DNA from: Paucilactobacillus kaifaensis
Lineage (GTDB): Bacteria > Bacillota > Bacilli > Lactobacillales > Lactobacillaceae
DNA: 64,000 bases
Reading direction: 5' to 3'
NCBI RefSeq assembly: GCF_005405145.1
Contig: NZ_BJDM01000004.1
Coordinates: 1 to 64,000, forward strand
Shown: positions 29,899 through 38,070 of the stretch, piece by piece
How the letters are laid out: the number at the start of each line of letters is the position of its first letter
Numbering within the stretch: position 1 is the first letter of the stretch
Notes under the pieces: generated by a model
Database searches by the model: none
Told to the model about the DNA's origin: nothing
Seen by the model: the letters and a program-made list of their open reading frames with translations, nothing else
Position numbers and translations under genes: made by a program

Positions 29899-32800
29899 TT
29901 AATCTTGTTTTGTTTCTTCTTGAGGTGCTTGCTCTTTAGCTGGAGCATCTTGAGCTTGGTTTTGTTCTGCTTGTTGTTGTGCATATTTACTTAAAGCATC
30001 AACGTTGACAACATCATCACCATCATCATCCATATCACGGAGTTCAATTTCTTGTTGTTTGCCATCAAGCACTTTCATATCCAACCCTAATGCTTGTAAT
30101 TCTTTTACCAGCACGCGGAATGATTCAGGTACACCAGGCTTAGGAATTGGTTCACCCTTCACGATTGCTTCATATGTTTTCACACGGCCAACCACATCAT
30201 CCGACTTGTAAGTCAAGATTTCTTGTAGTGTATATGCAGCACCATAAGCTTCCAGTGCCCAAACTTCCATTTCACCAAACCGTTGGCCACCAAATTGTGC
30301 TTTTCCACCAAGTGGTTGTTGTGTAACTAATGAGTAAGGTCCAATTGAACGCGCATGGATCTTGTCATCAACCATGTGGGCGAGTTTCATATAGTGCATC
30401 ACACCAACAGCAATTCGATTGTCAAACGCATCACCAGTCCGACCATCATATAAAACAGTCTTTCCGTCAGAAGGAAGCCCAGCTTCCTTAACTGCGTCCC
30501 AAACATCATCATCAGTTGCCCCGTCAAAAACAGGGGTTGCAACATGAATACCGAGCTTTTTAGCAGCCATTCCTAAATGCAATTCGATAACTTGTCCGAT
30601 GTTCATACGTGAAGGCACGCCCATGGGACTAAGCATAATATCAATTGGTGTTCCATCTGGCATGTATGGCATATCTTCTTGTGGAATTACCACAGAAACA
30701 GTACCTTTATTACCATGACGCCCGGCCATCTTGTCACCAACTTGAAGCTTACGTTTTTGTGCAATATATACTCGAACCATCATGTTAACACCAGGTGACA
30801 ATTCATCCCCGTTTTCACGAGTAAAGACTTTAACGTCTTGAATAATTCCGCCACCACCATGAGGTACTCGTAATGAAGTATCACGAACTTCACGTGACTT
30901 TTCACCAAAGATAGCATGTAGCAAACGTTCTTCAGCTGATAATTCCGTTACACCCTTAGGAGTAACCTTACCGACCAAAATGTCCCCATCTTGAACTTCA
31001 GCACCAACACGAACAATTCCATCGTCATCAAGATCTTTTAATGCATCTTCACCAACATTAGGAATTTCACGGGTCATTTCTTCTGGTCCCAGTTTTGTAT
31101 CACGAGCTTCTGATTCATATGATTCAATATGAATAGAAGTATAGACATCATCGCGAACCAACCGTTCATTAATCGCAATCGCATCTTCAAAGTTATAACC
31201 TTGCCATGTCATGAAAGCAACTAATGGGTTTTGACCTAAAGCCAATTCCCCATTTTCCATTGATGGACCATCAGCCAAAATTTCATTAGCATCAACTTTG
31301 TCACCTAAAGCAACAATTGGGCGTTGGTTATAGTTTTTACCACCATTTGAACGACGGAACTTCATTAGTTTGTAAGTATCTAAGGCACCATCTTCGCGAC
31401 GAACACGAATTTCACGTGCATCCACATATTCAACAGTTCCATCATACTTAGCAATCAAAGCAACTCCTGAATCATGGGCTGCTTTATATTCGATCCCAGT
31501 ACCAACTAGTGGTGAATGAGGATCAAGTAATGGAACAGCTTGCCGTTGCATGTTAGCACCCATCAAGGCACGGTTAGAATCATCGTTTTCCAAGAAAGGA
31601 ATACATGCAGTAGCAACAGAGACTACTTGTTTAGGAGAAACATCCATGTAATCAATGTTTTCAATGCTTGTTTCAATGTTGTCTGATTGTGAACGAGCCA
31701 TAACAACATCATCGACAAACGAACCATCATCTTCTAGTGGTGAGTTAGCTTGTGCAATAACATAGTTATCTTCTTCGTCAGCAGTCAAATAATCAATCTT
31801 ATCAGTAACTTTATGTGTCTCCCATGAAACACGACGATATGGTGTTTCAATGAAACCATACTTGTTAACTCGCGCGTAGCTTGACAAACTGTTAATCAAA
31901 CCAATGTTAGGGCCTTCAGGCGTTTCAATTGGGCACATACGACCATAATGAGTATAGTGCACATCTCGAACTTCATATCCGGCACGATCACGAGTTAACC
32001 CACCAGGTCCAAGCGCAGATAGACGGCGCTTATGTGTTAATTCACCTAATGGGTTTGTTTGATCCATGAATTGTGATAGTTGTGATGAACCAAAGAATTC
32101 CTTGATTGATGCGACAACTGGTCGAATATTAATCAATTGTTGTGGTGTCACAGTTGCACTATCTTGAATTGACATCCGTTCACGAACCACACGTTCCATT
32201 CGTGATAAACCAATTCTAAATTGATTTTGGAGTAATTCACCAACAGAGCGGATACGACGGTTACCCAAGTGATCAATATCATCCGTGTTACCAATACCTT
32301 CTTGTAAGTTAAAGAAATAACTCATCGAAGCCAAGATATCAGCAGGTTGAATATGCTTGAGTTTCAAATCAATGTGACCATTACCAATCATTGGCACTTC
32401 ACGTTCTGGATCAACCTTTGAATAAACCATGATCTTTTGTAATTCAACTGGTTCAGTCACAACAGCCTCTTCAGAAGGATTATATGTGATTGTCTTGAAG
32501 TCAGCTCGATCTAAGTATGGTGCCAGATCATGCATTACTTCTTTAGTGACAATGTCACCTTTTTGAGCAATTACTTCACCAGTCTCTGGATCAGCCAATG
32601 TTTCAGCAAGTGTTTGATTCAACAAACGGGTCTTCAAATTAAGCTTCTTGTTTGTCTTGTAACGACCAACCGGAGCCATGTCATAGCGCTTTGGATCAAA
32701 GAAACGAGCTGTTAACAAACTACGAGACGAATCAGCAGTCTTAGGTTCACCTGGGCGAAGTCGTTCGTAAATATCCTTCAACGACTCTTCAACACGTGAA

Positions 32801-33492
32801 TCCTCATTATTCTTATGGATGTCTTTATCTAACGTCAGTGACAATGATTCATTGTTACCAAACATATCAATAATTTCATCATCAGAACCAAAACCTAGTG
32901 CACGCACTAATTCAGTCAACGGAACTTTACGGGTTCGGTCAATTCGAACATACGAAATATCCTTGGCATCAGTCTCATATTCAAGCCAAGCACCACGGTT
33001 AGGAATGAAAGTAGCCCCAAAACTAGGACGACCATTTTTATCTAGTTCTTCATTAAAGTAAATTCCTGGCGAGCGAACCAATTGTGAAACGATTACCCGT
33101 TCTGCACCATTAATAATAAATGTACCTTGATCGGTCATTAATGGAAAATCACCAAAGAATACATCTTGCGACTTAATTTCACCAGTTTCATGGTTTGTTA
33201 AACGAAGAGTAACATGCAAAGGAGCAGAATAATTGGCATCGTGTTCGCGAGCCTCATCCACTGTATACTTCGGTTCTAATAATTGATAATCAACAAATTC
33301 TAAGGACAAATTACCTTGGAAATCATCAATCGGCATAATATCATCAAACATTTCCCGGAGACCTTCATCCAAGAACCATTGGTAAGAATCGCTTTGGATT
33401 TCGATCAAGTTTGGCAAATCAAGAACTTCCTTGATTCGTGAGTAACTACGACGGGTACGGTGTTTACCGTATTTTACTAAATGTCCGGCCAA
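29899..33492 (-). CDS. rpoB: RNA polymerase subunit beta
   Basis: Catalytic subunit, about 1197 residues. The rifampicin region ([20 protein letters not shown] followed by [11 protein letters not shown]) has the sensitive-type residues. The start is taken as TTG 33492 ([16 protein letters not shown]) with GAGAGG 8 nt upstream; the GTG at 33501 sits in that site. The acidic, glutamine-rich tail ([20 protein letters not shown]) is common in lactobacilli. Confidence 0.97.
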   Translation of the reverse strand: MAGHLVKYGKHRTRRSYSRIKEVLDLPNLIEIQSDSYQWFLDEGLREMFDDIMPIDDFQGNLSLEFVDYQLLEPKYTVDEAREHDANYSAPLHVTLRLTNHETGEIKSQDVFFGDFPLMTDQGTFIINGAERVIVSQLVRSPGIYFNEELDKNGRPSFGATFIPNRGAWLEYETDAKDISYVRIDRTRKVPLTELVRALGFGSDDEIIDMFGNNESLSLTLDKDIHKNNEDSRVEESLKDIYERLRPGEPKTADSSRSLLTARFFDPKRYDMAPVGRYKTNKKLNLKTRLLNQTLAETLADPETGEVIAQKGDIVTKEVMHDLAPYLDRADFKTITYNPSEEAVVTEPVELQKIMVYSKVDPEREVPMIGNGHIDLKLKHIQPADILASMSYFFNLQEGIGNTDDIDHLGNRRIRSVGELLQNQFRIGLSRMERVVRERMSIQDSATVTPQQLINIRPVVASIKEFFGSSQLSQFMDQTNPLGELTHKRRLSALGPGGLTRDRAGYEVRDVHYTHYGRMCPIETPEGPNIGLINSLSSYARVNKYGFIETPYRRVSWETHKVTDKIDYLTADEEDNYVIAQANSPLEDDGSFVDDVVMARSQSDNIETSIENIDYMDVSPKQVVSVATACIPFLENDDSNRALMGANMQRQAVPLLDPHSPLVGTGIEYKAAHDSGVALIAKYDGTVEYVDAREIRVRREDGALDTYKLMKFRRSNGGKNYNQRPIVALGDKVDANEILADGPSMENGELALGQNPLVAFMTWQGYNFEDAIAINERLVRDDVYTSIHIESYESEARDTKLGPEEMTREIPNVGEDALKDLDDDGIVRVGAEVQDGDILVGKVTPKGVTELSAEERLLHAIFGEKSREVRDTSLRVPHGGGGIIQDVKVFTRENGDELSPGVNMMVRVYIAQKRKLQVGDKMAGRHGNKGTVSVVIPQEDMPYMPDGTPIDIMLSPMGVPSRMNIGQVIELHLGMAAKKLGIHVATPVFDGATDDDVWDAVKEAGLPSDGKTVLYDGRTGDAFDNRIAVGVMHYMKLAHMVDDKIHARSIGPYSLVTQQPLGGKAQFGGQRFGEMEVWALEAYGAAYTLQEILTYKSDDVVGRVKTYEAIVKGEPIPKPGVPESFRVLVKELQALGLDMKVLDGKQQEIELRDMDDDGDDVVNVDALSKYAQQQAEQNQAQDAPAKEQAPQEETKQD

Positions 33493-33715
33493 GCTGTTCA
33501 CCTCTCAAATTTATTCAGTGCATTTATCCCAAAAGCAATATTACAATTTGGTTACAAATTGCTTTTTTACCTACTTTTGAGCAAAAAAAATCCAAAAACA
33601 GCACTTGCTGTCTTTGGTTTCTATGAAGAACCGCATGGACAATAGATCATCCGATTCAAATAAACACACAGTTACATACGAAGAGTAGTATATGTTTTTT
33701 GGCGTAATAAGTCAA
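33493..33715 (-). promoter_or_regulatory. rpoBC promoter and leader with intrinsic terminator
   Basis: Minus-strand TTGACT (33710-33715) and TATACT (33687-33692) at 17 bp. About 65 nt into the leader an 11-bp stem (33592-33602 with 33607-33617, one G-U) is followed by eight U (33583-33590), a strong terminator ahead of rpoB. A second inverted repeat (AAAGCAAT/ATTGCTTT) lies closer to the gene. A Lacto-rpoB RNA motif is known upstream of rpoB in lactic acid bacteria; position and clade fit, but I could not check the consensus. Confidence 0.75.
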
Positions 33716-33747
33716 GTCACAACGATCACAACGATATTTAGTTTTAG

Positions 33748-34341
33748 CTATGCTTCTTTAGCGATCCCAAACATAATTAAACGCAACAGTAATTTAATTT
33801 GCTCCTCATCTGAAAGTGAGTCGCCACCAATACGATGAAAACTAGTAAAAACAGGGCTCAAGCTTGAAATAAAGAATTCTGCCGCTTCATCAGGCAAAAT
33901 TTCTGGCCGCAGTTTAACCTCAGGTAATTTGAAATACTCAGCAATTGGTGCTAAATAGTCCATTCTAAAAATCATGCCTAATTTACGCTGACTCCCAGGA
34001 GTCAATTCTTTAAAACTACCGTGAATGAGTGTAAAAATACTATTAGGATGCAGATGGGTTAGCACTTGAGTAATCTGGGTTAATCGATCAATCGGATCTA
34101 AATCACTTTTGCGTAACACTTTATTAATTCCATTACGAACTTCACTACCAACTTGCGAGATAACTTCTAAAAAAATTACTTCTTTATCACTGAAGTGATG
34201 ATACAACGCTGGTTGTGTAATTCCAATCTGGCTGGCAATATCTCGAGTCGAGGTTCCTTGATAGCCAGTTTGCAAAAAAAGTTTTCGTGCCGTATTTAAA
34301 ATTGATGTTCTTGTTTTTTCCAATTGCTCAGCCCGTTTCAT
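33748..34341 (-). CDS. TetR-family transcriptional regulator
   Basis: 197 residues. N-terminal HTH (ARKLFLQTGYQGTSTRDIAS with ITQPALYHHFSDKE) is a clear TetR DNA-binding domain at residues 17-60; the C-terminal ligand domain is not assignable. It ends 33 bp before the rpoB promoter with no terminator of its own, so its transcripts would enter the rpoB leader. Own promoter: TTGTCA (34434-34439) and GATAAT (34411-34416), 17 bp. Target unknown; the palindrome upstream of yhgE is a candidate site only by type. Confidence 0.9.
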   Translation of the reverse strand: MKRAEQLEKTRTSILNTARKLFLQTGYQGTSTRDIASQIGITQPALYHHFSDKEVIFLEVISQVGSEVRNGINKVLRKSDLDPIDRLTQITQVLTHLHPNSIFTLIHGSFKELTPGSQRKLGMIFRMDYLAPIAEYFKLPEVKLRPEILPDEAAEFFISSLSPVFTSFHRIGGDSLSDEEQIKLLLRLIMFGIAKEA

Positions 34342-34573
34342 TTTATCTACCCCTTAGTTATAATCAGCATGAATCTATTTTCTTTCTTCTAACGCTTAAA
34401 TGCAAGTTCAATTATCACCTGAAATATGATTTTTGACAACTAAAACTTTTAAAAGCCTGTTATATCAGTATTTTTCAATAGAAAATTTATTAGTAATTCA
34501 CTTTGTAATGAAAATAATTACACAAGTTTCACTAACTTTACCTTCATAAGTTTAATTAAGCTTACCAAACAAA
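34342..34573 (-). other. TetR promoter region, otherwise empty spacer
   Basis: The TetR promoter occupies 34411-34439. The rest of the stretch is AT-rich, with no supported gene and no further repeat that I can recognise. Confidence 0.6.
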
Positions 34574-34606
34574 AAGAGGTATGGAATTTTCATTCCGTAC
34601 CTCTTC
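34571..34606. terminator. ctsR-clpC operon terminator
   Basis: A 14-bp stem (34574-34587 with 34592-34605, one G-U pair) with TTTC loop. Five U follow on the minus strand and a CG(T)6 run on the plus strand, so it can work both ways. It lies after the tandem repeats that follow clpC. Confidence 0.9.
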
Positions 34607-34617
34607 GTTTTTTGATT

Positions 34618-34739
34618 GAACGTGCTTCAAAAGACAGATCTCTGCGCTTAACCCAACTTTAGTAACGATCCCAAAATCAGGAATCATTACTAAAGTTACG
34701 TTAATGCTCGAAATCTAATCGTCTTTTTACACACTCCTT
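34618..34739. repeat. 3'-end inverted repeat element, clpC tandem copy 1
   Basis: A 122-bp unit identical to 34744-34865. Imperfect inverted repeat: AACTTTAGTAA-type inner arms around AAAATCA, with outer segments CAAAAGAC and GTCTTTTT. Shares AACGTGC..CA....ACAGAT.TCT and the TAATCGTC/AATCTAA blocks with the rpoC and yhgE elements. Unlike those, it has no T-tract terminator in its core. Confidence 0.88.
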
Positions 34740-34743
34740 TTTT

Positions 34744-34865
34744 GAACGTGCTTCAAAAGACAGATCTCTGCGCTTAACCCAACTTTAGTAACGATCCCAA
34801 AATCAGGAATCATTACTAAAGTTACGTTAATGCTCGAAATCTAATCGTCTTTTTACACACTCCTT
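34744..34865. repeat. 3'-end inverted repeat element, clpC tandem copy 2
   Basis: Exact copy of 34618-34739, period 126 bp. Its right end includes the first two bases of the clpC stop codon on the minus strand, so the first transcribed bases after the stop form the repeat. Identity of the two copies implies recent duplication or ongoing homogenisation. Confidence 0.9.
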
Positions 34866-37341
34866 AATTTGTAATTAAATGTGAGTTTTGTTGATCATCA
34901 GCAACACTGACTCTAATTTTACCTTGTCGTGCACCGATTGTAACAGTATCACCAATCTTAATTTCATCAGCTAACATTGCTTCACTAAGACGATCCTCAA
35001 TCTGTGTCTGTAATGCACGCCGAATTGGACGAGCACCATATTCTGGATCAAATCCTGCCTCAGCAACTACATCAATAGCTGCATTCGTAATTTTAACATT
35101 AATTGCTTGTTCAGCTACTCGCTTAACAACCTGTTTAGCCATTAGTTTAACAATTTGATGTAACTCTGGCTTTGTTAATGAGTGGAAGACCACTGTTTCG
35201 TCGATTCGATTTAAGAACTCAGGACGGAAATGCAACTTCAGCTGTTCTCTAATAGCTGCAGACATTGCCTTGTAATCTTGTTGGACATCTTTAGCGCCAA
35301 ACCCAACTTCTTTTTCATCACGAAGAGTTGTTGCACCCAGGTTAGAAGTCATAATTAAGATTGTATTTCTAAAGTCAACGCGCCGACCTTTAGCATCAGT
35401 TAAATAGCCATCGTCCAAAACCTGAAGCAACAGGTTGAACACATCTGGATGTGCCTTTTCAGCTTCATCCAATAGCACAACAGAGTAAGGATGTTGACGA
35501 ACTTTTTCGGTTAATTGTCCACCTTCATCATAGCCTACATACCCTGGTGCAGCACCAATCAAACGACTAGTACTGTATTTTTCCATATATTCAGACATGT
35601 CAACCCTAATCATATTGTCTTCAGAACCAAACATTGCTTCGGCTAACGCTTTAGCTAATTCAGTTTTTCCAACCCCTGTTGGTCCTAAGAACATGAATGA
35701 ACCGATTGGGCGATTTGGATCTTTCAAACCACTTCGAGCGCGACGAATAGCTCGTGAAACTGCCGAAACAGCTTCTGATTGACCAATTACTCGTTCATGG
35801 AGCACTTTTTCCAAGTTAACCAGTCGATCGCTTTCACTCTTTTGTAACTGGGTCAAAGGAATTCCTGTCCATTCTGCAACAACTTGGGCGACATCTTCTT
35901 CAGTAACTTGCAAATCATAGTGCGGTTGTTGGTCATCAGGTTGACTAGTTTGTTGTTCAATCTTAGCCTTCAACTTCAATTCTTGTTGGCGTAATTTAGC
36001 AGCCAAATCAAAATCTTGCGACTCAATCGCAGCTTCTTTCTTGGCTCTCAAATCGACTAATTTATCAGCCTGTTTAGACTGCTTAGATGGTTTATCTTGC
36101 GCATCAATTCGAACCTTTGCACCAGCTTCATCCATCAAATCAATGGCCTTATCGGGCAAGAAACGATCACTAATATACCGAGAAGATAATTTAACTGCCT
36201 GTTCAATTGCTTCATCGGTAATTTCAGCATGATGATGTTCTTCATAACGACTCCGTAAGCCTTTCAAAATTGCGATCGACTCATTTTCAGTCGGTTCATC
36301 TACTTGAACAGTTGCGAAGCGTCGTTCTAAAGCAGCATCCGATTCAATATATTTTTGATATTCGTCTAGTGTCGTGGCACCGATTGTTTGCAGCTCACCA
36401 CGTGCCAAAGCAGGTTTCAAAATATTGGATGCATCAATGGCCCCTTCGGCACCACCGGCACCAATTAATGTATGCAATTCGTCAATAAATAAAATCACAT
36501 GTCCATCATGATAAATTTCATCAATAACTTTTTTTAAGCGATCTTCGAACTCACCACGATATTTAGTACCAGCTACCAAAGAACCCATATCTAACATCAT
36601 AATACGTTTACTAGCTAAATCTTCTGGAACAGCACCTGAAACGATTCTTTGTGCCAATCCCTCAGCGATAGCGGTTTTACCAACACCTGGTTCACCAATT
36701 AAAACTGGATTATTTTTTGTTCGGCGACTTAAAATCTGTACCACCCGACGAACTTCTTGTTCGCGACCAACAACAGGATCCATTTGATCTTCACGAGCAC
36801 TTTGGGTCAAGTCACGAGCCAGTGAGTCTAACGTTGGTGTGCCTTCTGGCTGTTGCGCTGCTTTAGCACGGTTAGCCTGATGCCTTTTGGGTGTATCAGT
36901 AACACCTAAACGCCGCAAAATAATTTTACGAGTTTGATTTAAATCAACATTCAAATTCATTAAAATTCGGGAAGATAAAATACTCTCATCAGCCAATAAA
37001 GCTAATAACAAATGTTCTGTCCCAATTTTAACAGCCCCTAAACGCTTTGCTTCATCCCCAGCAACAGACAAAACTTCCTTTGCTTTTGGTGAATATGGTA
37101 AATAAGTATCCTTATCCACATTGCTAAGCGTACCGTAGCCGGTAAATCGTTCAATTTCTTCTCTAATATCGTCTTCAGTAACTGAGAATTGCTGCAGCAC
37201 CTTGTTTGCGATGCCATTTTGTTCAATGCTTAGTGCTAACAATAAATGTTCAGTTCCCACTGCTTGGTGTTTGAAATACTTAGCTTGTTCTTGCGCTAAG
37301 ACCAACACATTTTTTGCACTTGGTGTAAATAGGTTATTCAT
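34864..37341 (-). CDS. clpC: Clp protease ATP-binding subunit ClpC
   Basis: AAA+ unfoldase that feeds ClpP and supports stress survival. 825 residues: N-terminal repeat domain (1-145), first Walker A GEPGVGKT at 216-223, UVR/middle domain (about 425-465), second Walker A GPTGVGKT at 553-560, sensor regions, and C-terminal D2 domain. Intact. Fifteen bases after ctsR, which represses it. No mcsA or mcsB lies between, as usual in lactobacilli. Its 3' end carries tandem inverted repeats. Confidence 0.96.
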   Translation of the reverse strand: MNNLFTPSAKNVLVLAQEQAKYFKHQAVGTEHLLLALSIEQNGIANKVLQQFSVTEDDIREEIERFTGYGTLSNVDKDTYLPYSPKAKEVLSVAGDEAKRLGAVKIGTEHLLLALLADESILSSRILMNLNVDLNQTRKIILRRLGVTDTPKRHQANRAKAAQQPEGTPTLDSLARDLTQSAREDQMDPVVGREQEVRRVVQILSRRTKNNPVLIGEPGVGKTAIAEGLAQRIVSGAVPEDLASKRIMMLDMGSLVAGTKYRGEFEDRLKKVIDEIYHDGHVILFIDELHTLIGAGGAEGAIDASNILKPALARGELQTIGATTLDEYQKYIESDAALERRFATVQVDEPTENESIAILKGLRSRYEEHHHAEITDEAIEQAVKLSSRYISDRFLPDKAIDLMDEAGAKVRIDAQDKPSKQSKQADKLVDLRAKKEAAIESQDFDLAAKLRQQELKLKAKIEQQTSQPDDQQPHYDLQVTEEDVAQVVAEWTGIPLTQLQKSESDRLVNLEKVLHERVIGQSEAVSAVSRAIRRARSGLKDPNRPIGSFMFLGPTGVGKTELAKALAEAMFGSEDNMIRVDMSEYMEKYSTSRLIGAAPGYVGYDEGGQLTEKVRQHPYSVVLLDEAEKAHPDVFNLLLQVLDDGYLTDAKGRRVDFRNTILIMTSNLGATTLRDEKEVGFGAKDVQQDYKAMSAAIREQLKLHFRPEFLNRIDETVVFHSLTKPELHQIVKLMAKQVVKRVAEQAINVKITNAAIDVVAEAGFDPEYGARPIRRALQTQIEDRLSEAMLADEIKIGDTVTIGARQGKIRVSVADDQQNSHLITN

Positions 37342-37356
37342 CGCAATGCCCTCTTT

Positions 37357-37824
37357 CTAGCTCTCATAACGCAGCCGGTTCAGTAATGAAACTAATACGT
37401 GTGCCCTTAACACATCAGCCACCTGTCGATCCGTCAATGCTAAGGTTTGCTTTGAGACCATGACAGCCATTAAATCGGCTTCGCGTCGGCTAACGACATC
37501 TTCATCATACAATGTTTGAATAATCGAAACGGCGTCACGTTCACTGATCTCATCACCAATCACCGAAATGAGTGTATTTAACACATCAACATCATCTAGT
37601 AAATTAACCCGTTCAATTCGGATGTAACCACCACCGCCACGTTTGCTTTCTACCAAATAACCATTTTGAATGGTAAATCTAGTTTTAATCACATAATTAA
37701 TTTGCGATGGGACAACATCAAACAAATTGGCAATCTCTGAACGCCTAATTTCAACGTGCTCAGAGTCGGATAAAATACTCTTGAGATATTGCTCAATGAT
37801 ATCTGAAATATTTTGACCCTCCAT
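37357..37824 (-). CDS. ctsR: CtsR heat-shock repressor
   Basis: Represses clp genes in unstressed cells. 155 residues with the winged HTH (NISDIIEQYLKSILSDSEHV, EIANLFDVVPSQINYVIKTR) and the glycine-rich wing ESKRGGGGYIRI that senses temperature. ATG 37824 has GGGGA 8 nt upstream; a GTG one codon earlier is possible. First gene of the ctsR-clpC operon, and its promoter carries a CtsR box. Confidence 0.95.
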   Translation of the reverse strand: MEGQNISDIIEQYLKSILSDSEHVEIRRSEIANLFDVVPSQINYVIKTRFTIQNGYLVESKRGGGGYIRIERVNLLDDVDVLNTLISVIGDEISERDAVSIIQTLYDEDVVSRREADLMAVMVSKQTLALTDRQVADVLRAHVLVSLLNRLRYES

Positions 37825-37840
37825 CACTGATTCCCCATTC

Positions 37841-37888
37841 TTTGACTAATGTTGACTAACATTATACAAAGTCTAGCATTAATTGCAA
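37841..37888 (-). promoter_or_regulatory. ctsR-clpC promoter with CtsR operator
   Basis: Minus-strand TTGCAA (37883-37888) and TATAAT (37861-37866), 16-bp spacer. Directly downstream, AGTCAACATTAGTCAAA (37841-37857) matches the CtsR heptad repeat (RGTCAAA with a 3-nt spacer) with one change. Autoregulation of ctsR-clpC is therefore expected. Confidence 0.88.
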
Positions 37889-37901
37889 ATAATTTAAATT
37901 A

Positions 37902-38022
37902 AAGAGTGTTTTCAACCACCATTAGAAATTGTAAGCTAACAATAAAAAATAACTGTTTCCTTCGTTTTATGAAGGTTACAGTTATTTTTTACATCTAAAC
38001 TTCTGTGGTTGAAAACACACTT
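37902..38022. repeat. 3'-end inverted repeat element with terminator, yhgE/ctsR interval
   Basis: Perfect 14-bp outer arms GTGTTTTCAACCAC (37906-37919) and GTGGTTGAAAACAC (38005-38018) enclose an inner stem (37944-37963 with 37971-37990) with A6/T6 flanks, a terminator for yhgE. On the minus strand the outer arm is followed by GTTTAGATGT, identical in position and sequence to the rpoC element. Confidence 0.9.
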
Positions 38023-38070
38023 CCGACTTACTAGTAATAGTTAATTTATTTAAAATAAATTAGAAAAAGC

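Noticed and set aside
33748-34341. TetR as the repressor of yhgE
   Set aside because: Distance and lack of a matching palindrome in its own promoter leave no direct support.
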